Of a DNA stretch of 36,445 bases, positions 1-7,210 are shown in pieces (the stretch's first letter is position 1; each line of letters opens with the position of its first letter). The DNA lies in assembly GCA_016218805.1 (NCBI GenBank), contig JACRCW010000149.1:1-36445 (forward strand), in the 5' to 3' direction. A program made the translations under genes and the position numbers. This DNA comes from Deltaproteobacteria bacterium (GTDB lineage: Bacteria > Myxococcota > JACRCW01). The notes below the pieces were generated by a model that had not been told where the DNA came from, made no database searches, and saw only the letters and a program-made list of their open reading frames with translations.

Positions 1-1
1 C

Positions 2-1504
2 TCAGTGAACGGCGGGACGCCGATTGCGTTCTCGTACGACGACGACGGGCTGCTGACGCAAGCGGGCGCCCTGGTGCTCACGCGCGATGCGACCAATGGG
101 TTCGTGACGGGAACGACGCTGGGGAACGTGACGGATGCGTTCGGGTACAACGGGCATGGAGAGGTGACCGCGTACAACGCGCAGTTCCTGGGAACGACGA
201 TGTTCGCGGAGGGCTTTGAGCGCGACAACCTGGGGAGGATCACGACGAAGACGGAAACGGTGGTGGGGGAGACGCACGTGTACCAGTACGAGTATCATGT
301 GCGCGGTTGGCTGACGGACGTGTGGACCGATGGGGTGCACACGAGTCACTACGAGTATGACGCCAATGGGAACCGCCTCGCGCATACCAAGGCGGACGGG
401 ACGGTGGTGACGGCGGATTACGACGACCAGGACCGCATGCTGCGCAATGGAACGACGAACTACACGTGGACCAACAACGGCGAGATGCAGACCAGGACAG
501 AGACGCTCAGCGGCGCGGTGACGACGTATTCTTGGGATGAATTCGGGAATCTCGTGGAGGTCGTGCTGCCCGATGGAACGGACATCACGTACGTCATTGA
601 TGCGAGAAACCGCAGGGTCGGAAAGCGCGTCAACGGGACGCTGGTGCAGGGCTTCCTCTATGAGGACCAGTTGCGCATTGCCGCGGAGTTCGACGGCGCG
701 GGGAACGTCACGCGGCCGTTCGTGTACGCGCTGAGCCCCAACAGCCCGGAGATGATCCCGACGAGCAGCTGGACGTGGCGCGTGTTCAAGGACCACCTCG
801 GCAGTCCGCGGCTGGTGGTCGACGAGGGAAGCGGCGCGGTGGTCGCACGGATGGATTACGACGCGTTCGGTGTGGTGACGGCGGAGACGGGCGCGGGTGC
901 GGTGCCGCATGGGTTCGCGGGTGGGCTGTATGACCGGGACACGGAGCTCGTGCGGTTCGGGGCGCGCGATTACGACGCGGCGAGTGGCCGGTGGACTGCG
1001 AAGGAGCCGCTGCGGTTCACGGCTGCACTCAACTTCTATGAATACGCAGGGAACGATCCTGTCAATCGCGCCGATGCGACCGGACTCGCTGATGCAGCAA
1101 CGATGACCCAGGTTGCGCAGATCGTCGCTCTGTTGGTGTCCGGCGCAGCCGCCGTAAGCGGCGGGGTTGTCGCGCTGGCGGTCGCGGCACTGCCGGTGGC
1201 AGCAGTGGGCTTGGTCATCGTCGGCGCATTTGCGGCTGGGGTCGGGATCGGGGTTCTGGTCGCCCACTTTGGAGAACTGGCGGTCGAGGAGGCGATGGCC
1301 GTCGACACGGTCTCAACCGCCACAGTCTGCGAGGAGGAGAACGAGGAGGAAAAGGTCGAGGAGTGTGCGAAGAAGTCGGCCGGGGTGATGGCTCTTTGTT
1401 TGAGCCAAGGGAAGTCAACAGCCGTATGTTCTCGCGCCTACGACATCACCTTCGCAAGATGCATGCACTACCCGATTCCTCCTGAGTCACCGCTTCCGAA
1501 CTGA
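2..1504 (+). CDS. RHS repeat protein, C-terminal part (5' end outside window)
   Basis: The reading frame is open from the first bases, so the true start lies upstream. The protein carries YD/RHS-type repeats (for example YEYDANGNR and YDDQDRM) followed by the conserved RHS core, which starts at DHLGSPR (about nt 791), continues through YDAFG and ends at NDPVNRADATGL (about nt 1087). RHS cores form a shell that encloses a variable C-terminal toxin tip, normally cleaved just after this motif. Here the tip is about 138 residues. It begins with a long Ala/Val/Gly-rich hydrophobic stretch (nt ~1105-1275), probably two membrane helices, and then has an acidic segment and a tail with five cysteines. 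I do not recognise a known nuclease or other toxin domain. A membrane-active or secreted effector is an inference. The small gene 27 nt downstream is a candidate immunity partner. Confidence 0.9.
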   Translation, partial: SVNGGTPIAFSYDDDGLLTQAGALVLTRDATNGFVTGTTLGNVTDAFGYNGHGEVTAYNAQFLGTTMFAEGFERDNLGRITTKTETVVGETHVYQYEYHVRGWLTDVWTDGVHTSHYEYDANGNRLAHTKADGTVVTADYDDQDRMLRNGTTNYTWTNNGEMQTRTETLSGAVTTYSWDEFGNLVEVVLPDGTDITYVIDARNRRVGKRVNGTLVQGFLYEDQLRIAAEFDGAGNVTRPFVYALSPNSPEMIPTSSWTWRVFKDHLGSPRLVVDEGSGAVVARMDYDAFGVVTAETGAGAVPHGFAGGLYDRDTELVRFGARDYDAASGRWTAKEPLRFTAALNFYEYAGNDPVNRADATGLADAATMTQVAQIVALLVSGAAAVSGGVVALAVAALPVAAVGLVIVGAFAAGVGIGVLVAHFGELAVEEAMAVDTVSTATVCEEENEEEKVEECAKKSAGVMALCLSQGKSTAVCSRAYDITFARCMHYPIPPESPLPN

Positions 1505-1531
1505 GAATGGCAGTACCCGGGAGGATTGGTC

Positions 1532-1957
1532 ATGGCCCCCAAGCAGAAGGACATGAAGTGGGTCGAGAAGCTCACCGAGGGTGTTCACTTGGCAGCCGTC
1601 GATCCCGTCGCCGCAATCGGAGCGCTTCGGGGCTTGCTCGAGACGGTGGAAGCTGCGGGCAACGACGGAGCGGCGCACGCGGTGCTCGAGGTCCTCGTTG
1701 GGCTTCTTATCAACCAGAGGACGGAACTCGCCGACGCCGAACTGTTGGCGCTGAGGCTCGTTGAGCGATGCCCAGACAGACTCCACCTTTCATCTCTGGC
1801 GCGGGTGTGCCGGATGCGCGGAAATGAGAAGCAGGCGCACGAGTACGAGGAGCGGGCGCGCAGCGCGCCCAACAACCACTTAACGCCAGAGTTCCTGCGG
1901 GACTATGCGGAGGCGGTCCAAATGGCTGAAGAGGAGGACCGGCGAAGACGTCACTGA
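1532..1957 (+). CDS. Small helical protein, candidate immunity partner of the RHS tip
   Basis: This encodes 141 residues. The ATG at 1532 is chosen because a strong Shine-Dalgarno (GGGAGGA, 1519-1525) sits 6-7 nt upstream; an in-frame TTG at 1526 would place the start inside the ribosome site. The protein is soluble and predicted alpha-helical, rich in Ala, Leu, Glu and Arg. The segment around LVERCP and RVCRMRGNEKQAHEYEERA resembles a TPR-like helix pair, and it ends in a highly charged tail (EEEDRRRRH). There is no signal peptide or membrane segment. I recognise no named family. Position directly behind an RHS tip, on the same strand with only 27 nt between, is the usual arrangement of RHS immunity genes; that role is inferred from context alone. 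Confidence 0.7.
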   Translation: MAPKQKDMKWVEKLTEGVHLAAVDPVAAIGALRGLLETVEAAGNDGAAHAVLEVLVGLLINQRTELADAELLALRLVERCPDRLHLSSLARVCRMRGNEKQAHEYEERARSAPNNHLTPEFLRDYAEAVQMAEEEDRRRRH

Positions 1958-2074
1958 CCTGTCTGCTTGGCCGCAGCGGTGACTCCATTCACGATCACCG
2001 TGCGGTGGGCTCCCTGGCGTCCTCTGTCTTCTTCTCCGGTCCACCCGCTGCGGCTGCGGTGCCGCGCTGGTCGC

Positions 2075-2303
2075 TGACGCCCGGCGGGAAAGCGCTCGGG
2101 CGTCACGGGCCATGCAGTCACTTCTCTGGCGACACTCACTGGCATGGCCCGGTCCGCCCTCGCTGTTCACATAATGCCTGGACGTTATCAGACGTGCCTC
2201 ACACCCGTGGCCGTGACCATGCATTTGACGACGTGACGGAGTGGGTCACGGCCCCGGGCGGCACATCTGATAACTGGCATTATGATGAACTTTCCCGCCG
2301 GGC
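2075..2303. repeat. Multi-branched inverted-repeat structure (candidate structured RNA or MITE-like element)
   Basis: No convincing gene covers this stretch. It folds on paper as a junction. A perfect 14-bp closing stem pairs 2079-2092 with 2290-2303. Inside it lie a 10-bp perfect hairpin (2106-2115 with 2142-2151) and a long hairpin: 2165-2169 with 2286-2290, 2170-2178 with 2276-2284, 2184-2198 with 2260-2274 (one mismatch), 2204-2207 with 2255-2258, and 2209-2218 with 2244-2253. A competing 9-bp hairpin pairs 2075-2083 with 2097-2105. The single mismatch in the 15-bp arm (2193 against 2265) is C-A on the plus strand but would be a G-U wobble in a minus-strand transcript. It could be a non-coding RNA, a small non-autonomous element or an insertion-sequence relic; I cannot decide between these. 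Confidence 0.7.
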
Positions 2304-2764
2304 TACCGCTTGTCGCGCTTACGCGCGGCCCCTTCGCCTCCGCGGGTGGACCTGCGCCGCATCTCCAACCAGCCGGAACTCTCCGCCCTGCGCTCCGCCC
2401 CTTGCGCCAAGGCGCTTCTTCCCGCCACCGAGTCCACCTGGGGTGCGCCTCGCCGCGCCACCTTCCGCGCACACTGCTGCCGCGCCCGCCGCGCCCTCAG
2501 CGGCAGATCTGCGGAGGGGGACCCTCCACCCGCACCGGCCGGGGCGCGGGTGGCAGCACCCTCCCGCCGTCAGCCCGCCGTTCACGACGGTGCCCAAGGC
2601 ACGCAGCCCGGCCTGGCGACGAGGTTGAGGCGCGGAGGCGGGACGCCGGGGAGGGCCAGCTCACCTCCGGCCGGCGCCGGGCGAGTCTCCCCTTGTGGGA
2701 ACCCGGTCGCGTGGGTGAGCATGTCGGCACTCAGCGTCGGCGTCCCGGCGGGGTCGGGAGCGCC
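2304..2764. other. Non-coding stretch upstream of the barrel protein gene
   Basis: Several frames are open here because of the high G+C content, but their translations are Arg/Pro/Ala-rich with no domain signature, so I do not call a gene. The only local structure seen is a 10-bp perfect palindrome GCAGATCTGC at 2503-2512. A promoter for the gene starting at 2765 is expected in this stretch but I cannot point to one. Confidence 0.5.
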
Positions 2765-3712
2765 ATGGAGCGGGCGAGCATGCGAGGGCTCATGGGTCGT
2801 GTGGGGATGGTCGCGGCCGCGTTGTGGGTCGTCTTCCACGCCGGCGAAGCGCGCGCGCAGTACCGGAACAACGGCATCTACTTTGAGGGCGGCGTCCAGA
2901 CCTACGAGTTCCTGCCGTATACGGTGGCGGCGTTTGCCTCCAGCCGCGCGGTCTATGAGACCGCCACCCAGGTGGAGAAGGCCGGCGGTCCGGCGCGGCC
3001 CAACTTTGTGCGTCACTGCGGGCAGATGAAGCCGTACGGCTTCCCGTGCGTGAACAACTGGTTCGGCCTGACGGATGGGCCGTACTTTGGCCTGGGCTAC
3101 CAGCGCGTCATCGGTGACCTGCTGGTGGACGTGTCGGAGAGTCCGCTCATCAAGAACATTGTGTTCAACTACGGGGCGCGGCTGGGCGGCGCGCTGACGT
3201 TGGCGGGCGGCGGGCACATGGCGCCGGTGTTCATTGTGCACCAGGACTTTGGCATCCGCTGGAACATCCTGGACGAGCGCATCCGCCCGTACGTGGGCGC
3301 GGGGTTTGGCTTCAATCTGTTTGTGGATCCCTTTGGGCTGGCGGGGCGCGTGCGCGCCAACAACGCGCAGTGCGCCAGCGGTGCCGGGTCCACCAACGCC
3401 GGCACGCCGGGTTACGTCCAGAGCGGCGGCGAGGGCTGCATTGCCACGCCCACCGGCGGCGACGTGTCCATCAGCGCGCTGGGGCCGTCGGTGAGTTCGG
3501 GCGCGGCGCTGTTCTACATCACCAGCTTCCCGGTGCTGCTCACCTTCCCGCGCCCGGAAGTGGGCCTGGAGTACTTCTTCATGGAGGACATCTCCGTGCA
3601 GGGGTACCTGAGCCCCGCGGTGTACTTCACGCTGCTCCCGCAGTTCCTGTTCCGCCCGCCGCTGGCCGGCCTGAGCCTGCGCGGCGGCGCCAACGTGGTG
3701 TTCTACTTCTGA
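2765..3712 (+). CDS. Secreted protein, probable outer-membrane beta-barrel
   Basis: This encodes 315 residues starting at ATG 2765, with a GGGAG ribosome site six nt upstream; ATG 2780 is a possible alternative. The frame is open further upstream, but only these starts put a signal peptide at the N terminus: two Arg, then a hydrophobic core (VGMVAAALWVVF) and an AxA-type cleavage site (EARA before QYRNNG). The mature part has many alternating aromatic/small segments such as YFGLGYQRV, YVGAGFGFNLF and VGLEYFF. The last residues are VVFYF, the terminal-aromatic signature recognised by the BAM machinery. A Gly/Ser/Cys-rich insertion lies near nt 3370-3450. The substrate or role is unknown. It is 22 nt upstream of the cyclase gene and may be co-transcribed. 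Confidence 0.75.
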   Translation: MERASMRGLMGRVGMVAAALWVVFHAGEARAQYRNNGIYFEGGVQTYEFLPYTVAAFASSRAVYETATQVEKAGGPARPNFVRHCGQMKPYGFPCVNNWFGLTDGPYFGLGYQRVIGDLLVDVSESPLIKNIVFNYGARLGGALTLAGGGHMAPVFIVHQDFGIRWNILDERIRPYVGAGFGFNLFVDPFGLAGRVRANNAQCASGAGSTNAGTPGYVQSGGEGCIATPTGGDVSISALGPSVSSGAALFYITSFPVLLTFPRPEVGLEYFFMEDISVQGYLSPAVYFTLLPQFLFRPPLAGLSLRGGANVVFYF

Positions 3713-3734
3713 GGGCGGGCGCGCCCGCAGCGCC

Positions 3735-5138
3735 ATGCGCACGCAGAACCTTGCCATCCTGTTGACGGACATTGCCGGGTTCACCGCGGCCACAGCGCGG
3801 CAGACGCGCGAGCAGAACGCCGCCTGGCTGGCCACGCACGCGCAGCTGCTGCGGCCGGTGTTTGCCGCGTTCAACGGGACGGTGCGCAAGGAACTGGGGG
3901 ACGCGTTCCTGGTGACCTTTCCGTCCCCCACGGACGCGGTGCTGGCGGCCACCGCGGTGCTGGACCGCTTGTGGGCGTACAACCAGTCCGCTGCGGCGCT
4001 GATGCGCCTGAAGGTGCGTGTCGTCGTCAACATGGGTGAGGTACGCCTGGACAAGTCTGAGATCCTGGGCGAACCGGTGAACGTGGCGGCGCGCGTGGAG
4101 GACGTGGCGGACGGCGGGGACATCACGCTGACGGAGGCGGTGTACCTGACCATGAACCGCTCCGAGGTGGAGCTGGAACCGCTGGGGCCGCACACGCTCA
4201 AGGATGTCCAGGAGCCGGTGAACCTCTACCGCGTCAAACAGGTGGTCCCCCGCCCCGCCGAGGGCGAACTGCACGCGAGCTACCCCTACGGCGGCACGCA
4301 GCTGCACCGCGTGGCCGCCGCGGAGGCTGCACCGCCGTCGCGGGGCAATGACCTGCGCGGGACGGCGCGGGACCGGATTTCCGTCGTCAACGAGGCGTTC
4401 CAGCGCTGGGGCGGCGCGCGGCTGGTGGGGCGGGTGGCGGCGCTGCTGGTGCTGCTGGCCGGCGTGGGCGCCGGCGCCAAGATGGGGTGGGACACCGTGC
4501 AGAACCAGCAGGCGGATCCCTTCCGGCTGGTGGCGGACCGCGTGCAGGCGGGGGACCTGCCCGGTGCGTCCCAGGCGTGGGATGACGCCGACGAAAAGAA
4601 GGCCGAGCCGGCGTGGAAGCTGGACTACTACCTGGGGCGCATCAGCGCGCTGGAGGGCGAATGCGGCGACGTCATGGATGCGTACCGGCGCGCGGTGAAG
4701 GCGCACGAGCCGCTGGCGGAGGATGAGGCCCTGGCGCGTGACGTGGTGAAGTGCGTGGACACGGTGGACGGGAGCGCCGCGAAGTTCATCCGCAAGTGGC
4801 TGGGGAAGAAGGCGGCGCTGCCCTGGTTGCGTGCGGCCGCGCGTGACGGCACGCGGCCGGCCCAGGCGCGCCTGGCGGTGCTGTCCATGCTGGATGAGAT
4901 GGGCGAGCCCAATGCGGTGGACCAGGGCGCGGTGCTGGTGGAGCTGCTGCGCGGCGATCACCCGTGCAAACAGCGCCGCGAGGCGGTGCTGCGGCTGGCC
5001 GCGCGCCGTGAGAAGGACGCACTGGATGCGCTGCGCGCGGAACTGAAAGACAGCGAGGGCGAGGGGAAGAGGGTCAAGGCCAACGGGTGCCTGGTGGGCG
5101 CGCTGGGCGAAGCCGTCCGCACCATCGAGGGCGGCTGA
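3735..5138 (+). CDS. Class III adenylate/guanylate cyclase domain protein with membrane anchor
   Basis: This encodes 467 residues. The N-terminal ~170 residues are a class III cyclase catalytic domain: the first metal aspartate D12 in TDIAGF, the second D56 in LGDAF, K52 in the substrate-specifying position, and N116 and R120 in VNVAARVE as transition-state residues. It should therefore make cAMP or cGMP from the nucleotide triphosphate; the specificity is uncertain. A single hydrophobic helix follows (about residues 228-247, VAALLVLLAGVGAGA). The C-terminal ~210 residues are helical, charged and look like TPR/HEAT repeats (for example LGRISALEGECGDVMDAYRR). Having the catalytic domain N-terminal to a membrane helix and a repeat tail is unlike the usual receptor-cyclase order. 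The tail is probably on the other side of the membrane, so it may be a sensor. Confidence 0.87.
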   Translation: MRTQNLAILLTDIAGFTAATARQTREQNAAWLATHAQLLRPVFAAFNGTVRKELGDAFLVTFPSPTDAVLAATAVLDRLWAYNQSAAALMRLKVRVVVNMGEVRLDKSEILGEPVNVAARVEDVADGGDITLTEAVYLTMNRSEVELEPLGPHTLKDVQEPVNLYRVKQVVPRPAEGELHASYPYGGTQLHRVAAAEAAPPSRGNDLRGTARDRISVVNEAFQRWGGARLVGRVAALLVLLAGVGAGAKMGWDTVQNQQADPFRLVADRVQAGDLPGASQAWDDADEKKAEPAWKLDYYLGRISALEGECGDVMDAYRRAVKAHEPLAEDEALARDVVKCVDTVDGSAAKFIRKWLGKKAALPWLRAAARDGTRPAQARLAVLSMLDEMGEPNAVDQGAVLVELLRGDHPCKQRREAVLRLAARREKDALDALRAELKDSEGEGKRVKANGCLVGALGEAVRTIEGG

Positions 5139-5140
5139 GC

Positions 5141-5146
5141 TAGAGT
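5141..5146 (+). promoter_or_regulatory. Possible -10 element for a leaderless transcript
   Basis: TAGAGT ends eight nt before the ATG at 5155, and no Shine-Dalgarno lies between. The same layout (TAGAAT nine nt before ATG) precedes ligD at 9612. A -10 hexamer at this distance would place transcription initiation at or next to the start codon. No clear -35 is visible, so this is suggestive only. Confidence 0.35.
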
Positions 5147-5154
5147 GCCCGCCC

Positions 5155-7191
5155 ATGTCCGAGCTGATTCCCCTCCCGTTTGACCGTCTGTTGTCCCGCA
5201 TGTTCCGTGAGAAGGAACGCGAGCAGTGCGTGTTCGGCCTGCCCGTGGACAAGTTTGCTCCCGCGCCGTCGTCAGGACGGTCATGGTCCGTACGCTTTCA
5301 CGGGCATGATGCCGCCACGCCGCTGGGGCCGGCCGCCGGGCCGCACACGCAGCTGGCGCAGAACATTGTGCTCAGCTTCCTGGGCGGCGGCCGCATCATG
5401 GAGCTCAAGACGGTGCAGGTGATGGACCGCCTCACCATCCCGCGCCCGTGCATTGACATGCGCACCGCCGGTTACAACGTGGAATGGTCGCAGGAGCTGA
5501 CGCTGGAGCAGTCGCTGGAGGAATACGTCAAGGCCTCCATGCTGGTGGACATCCTGCGCGCGGCGGGCTGGCCGGAGTTGCCAGCAGCATCATGCGCCAA
5601 CGTGTTTGACATGAGCGTGGGGTATGACCTGGCGGGCATCCAGGGTGACCGTGTGCAGGCGTTCATCCGCGGCATGCAGGACGCCACCGCCGTGGTGGAC
5701 CGGTTGCGCGCGCAGCTCCCCGCCGAGTTCCGCCGCTACCGCGACCTGCCGTTCCGCACCCGCCTGTCCGACACGCTCACCCTGTCCACCTTCCACGGCT
5801 GCCCGCCCGACGAGATTGAGCGCATTGCCGCGTTCCTGATGGAACACAACGGGCTGCACGTCATTGTGAAGCTCAATCCCACGCTGCTGGGGCCCGGGGA
5901 CGCGCGGCGCATCCTCAATGACCAGCTGGGTTGGCCGGACCACATCCCGGACGAAGCGTTTGCCGAGGACGCGAGTTGGGACCAGGCCAGCGCGTTTGTG
6001 GGCCGGCTGGGGGAGCAGGCGCGCGCGCTGGGGCGCAGCTTTGGGGTGAAGTTCTCCAACACGCTCATTGTGGAGAACCGCGACACGTTCTTCCCCTCCG
6101 AGAAGGTCATGTACATGTCCGGCCCGCCGCTGCATGTGCTTGCCATGACGCTGGTGGGGCGGTTCCGCGCGGCGTTTGGTGACCGCTTCCCCGTGTCCTT
6201 CTCCGGTGGGATCAACAAGAGCAACTTCGCGGATGCGGTATCGCTGGGGATCGTTCCCGTCACCGTGTGCAGTGACCTGCTGCGCACCAACGGCTACGAG
6301 CGCCTGGCCGGCTACTTCAAGGACCTGGACGCGCGCATGGCGGCAGCGGGCGCGCGGGACCTGGACGAGTTTGTGGTGCGCGGGCGCGGGAAGGCGGAGG
6401 CGGCGCTGGCGCGCGCGGGCGCGGACGAACCACACACGCGGGCCTGCCGCGACGCCTTGGCGACGGGCGGCAACCTGCGCGCGGCCGCCGGGGAGGCGCT
6501 CTACGCCAAGTGGGTGGCGGAGGCGCGCCTGCTCAACACCGCGGACTACGTGGATGGACTGGCCCGCAACCCCCGGTACGCGCGCGCGCAGAACGCCAAG
6601 CCGCCCAGGAAGGTGGGGTCACACCTCACGCTGTTTGACTGTCTTACCTGTGACAAGTGCCTGCCGGTGTGCCCCAACAACGCCAACTTCACCTACGCGC
6701 TGCCCGCCGCGGAGATCCCGGTCCTCAAGGCCCGTCACGACGGGCATGCGTGGAAAGCGGAGCGGCAGGGTGCCCTGAAGACGGAGCAGAAGCACCAGAT
6801 CGCCAACTATGCGGACTTCTGCAATGAGTGCGGAAACTGTGACGTGTTCTGCCCGGAGGATGGCGGGCCGTACGTGGTGAAGCCGCGGTTCTTTGGCAGC
6901 CACGAGGAGTTCCGCCGGCACGCGCGCCTGGACGGCATGCACGTGGCGCGGCGGGGCGGCGCGCTGCACGTGCACGGGCGCTTCAACGCGGTGGAGTACG
7001 TGCTGGTCAGTGACGGCGGCCGGTCACAGTTCTCCGGCAAGGGGTTTGACGTGCGCTTCCGCGAGGACGCACCGGAGAGCACGCTGGAAGGGCAGGGCAG
7101 CGTGGAGGTGGACCTGACCTGGGCCGCGGTGATGCGCTGGCTGGGCAACGCGGTGATGGACGCACGCGCGGCCAACTACGTGAACACCTGA
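5155..7191 (+). CDS. YgfK-like FMN/iron-sulfur oxidoreductase
   Basis: This encodes 678 residues. The N-terminal ~450 residues look like the dihydroorotate-dehydrogenase-type FMN barrel of the YgfK family (annotated as a putative selenate reductase subunit), with family-like stretches such as GPAAGPHTQLAQN, LKTVQVMDRL, STFHGCPPDEIERI, KLNPTLLG and FSGGINKSNF. The C-terminal part carries two CxxCxxCxxxCP [4Fe-4S] clusters: C496, C499, C502, C506 and C556, C559, C562, C566. E. coli YgfK is about 1,030 residues because it also has a GltD-like FAD/NAD(P) module; that module is absent here, so electrons must come from another partner. Cytoplasmic; substrate unknown, and the selenate label is historical. 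It starts 16 nt after the cyclase gene and converges with the pseudokinase gene. Confidence 0.85.
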   Translation: MSELIPLPFDRLLSRMFREKEREQCVFGLPVDKFAPAPSSGRSWSVRFHGHDAATPLGPAAGPHTQLAQNIVLSFLGGGRIMELKTVQVMDRLTIPRPCIDMRTAGYNVEWSQELTLEQSLEEYVKASMLVDILRAAGWPELPAASCANVFDMSVGYDLAGIQGDRVQAFIRGMQDATAVVDRLRAQLPAEFRRYRDLPFRTRLSDTLTLSTFHGCPPDEIERIAAFLMEHNGLHVIVKLNPTLLGPGDARRILNDQLGWPDHIPDEAFAEDASWDQASAFVGRLGEQARALGRSFGVKFSNTLIVENRDTFFPSEKVMYMSGPPLHVLAMTLVGRFRAAFGDRFPVSFSGGINKSNFADAVSLGIVPVTVCSDLLRTNGYERLAGYFKDLDARMAAAGARDLDEFVVRGRGKAEAALARAGADEPHTRACRDALATGGNLRAAAGEALYAKWVAEARLLNTADYVDGLARNPRYARAQNAKPPRKVGSHLTLFDCLTCDKCLPVCPNNANFTYALPAAEIPVLKARHDGHAWKAERQGALKTEQKHQIANYADFCNECGNCDVFCPEDGGPYVVKPRFFGSHEEFRRHARLDGMHVARRGGALHVHGRFNAVEYVLVSDGGRSQFSGKGFDVRFREDAPESTLEGQGSVEVDLTWAAVMRWLGNAVMDARAANYVNT

Positions 7192-7210
7192 CCGCACGGT
7201 TTTGACGTTC

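Noticed and set aside
2165..2290. Integron attC site
   Set aside because: The arms begin with GTT and end with AAC, the opposite of the RYYYAAC...GTTRRRY arrangement, and there is no integrase or cassette array.
2282..2764. N-terminal extension of about 160 residues on the barrel protein
   Set aside because: The extension is Pro/Arg/Ala-rich, starts within the inverted-repeat structure and would bury the signal peptide that begins at 2765.
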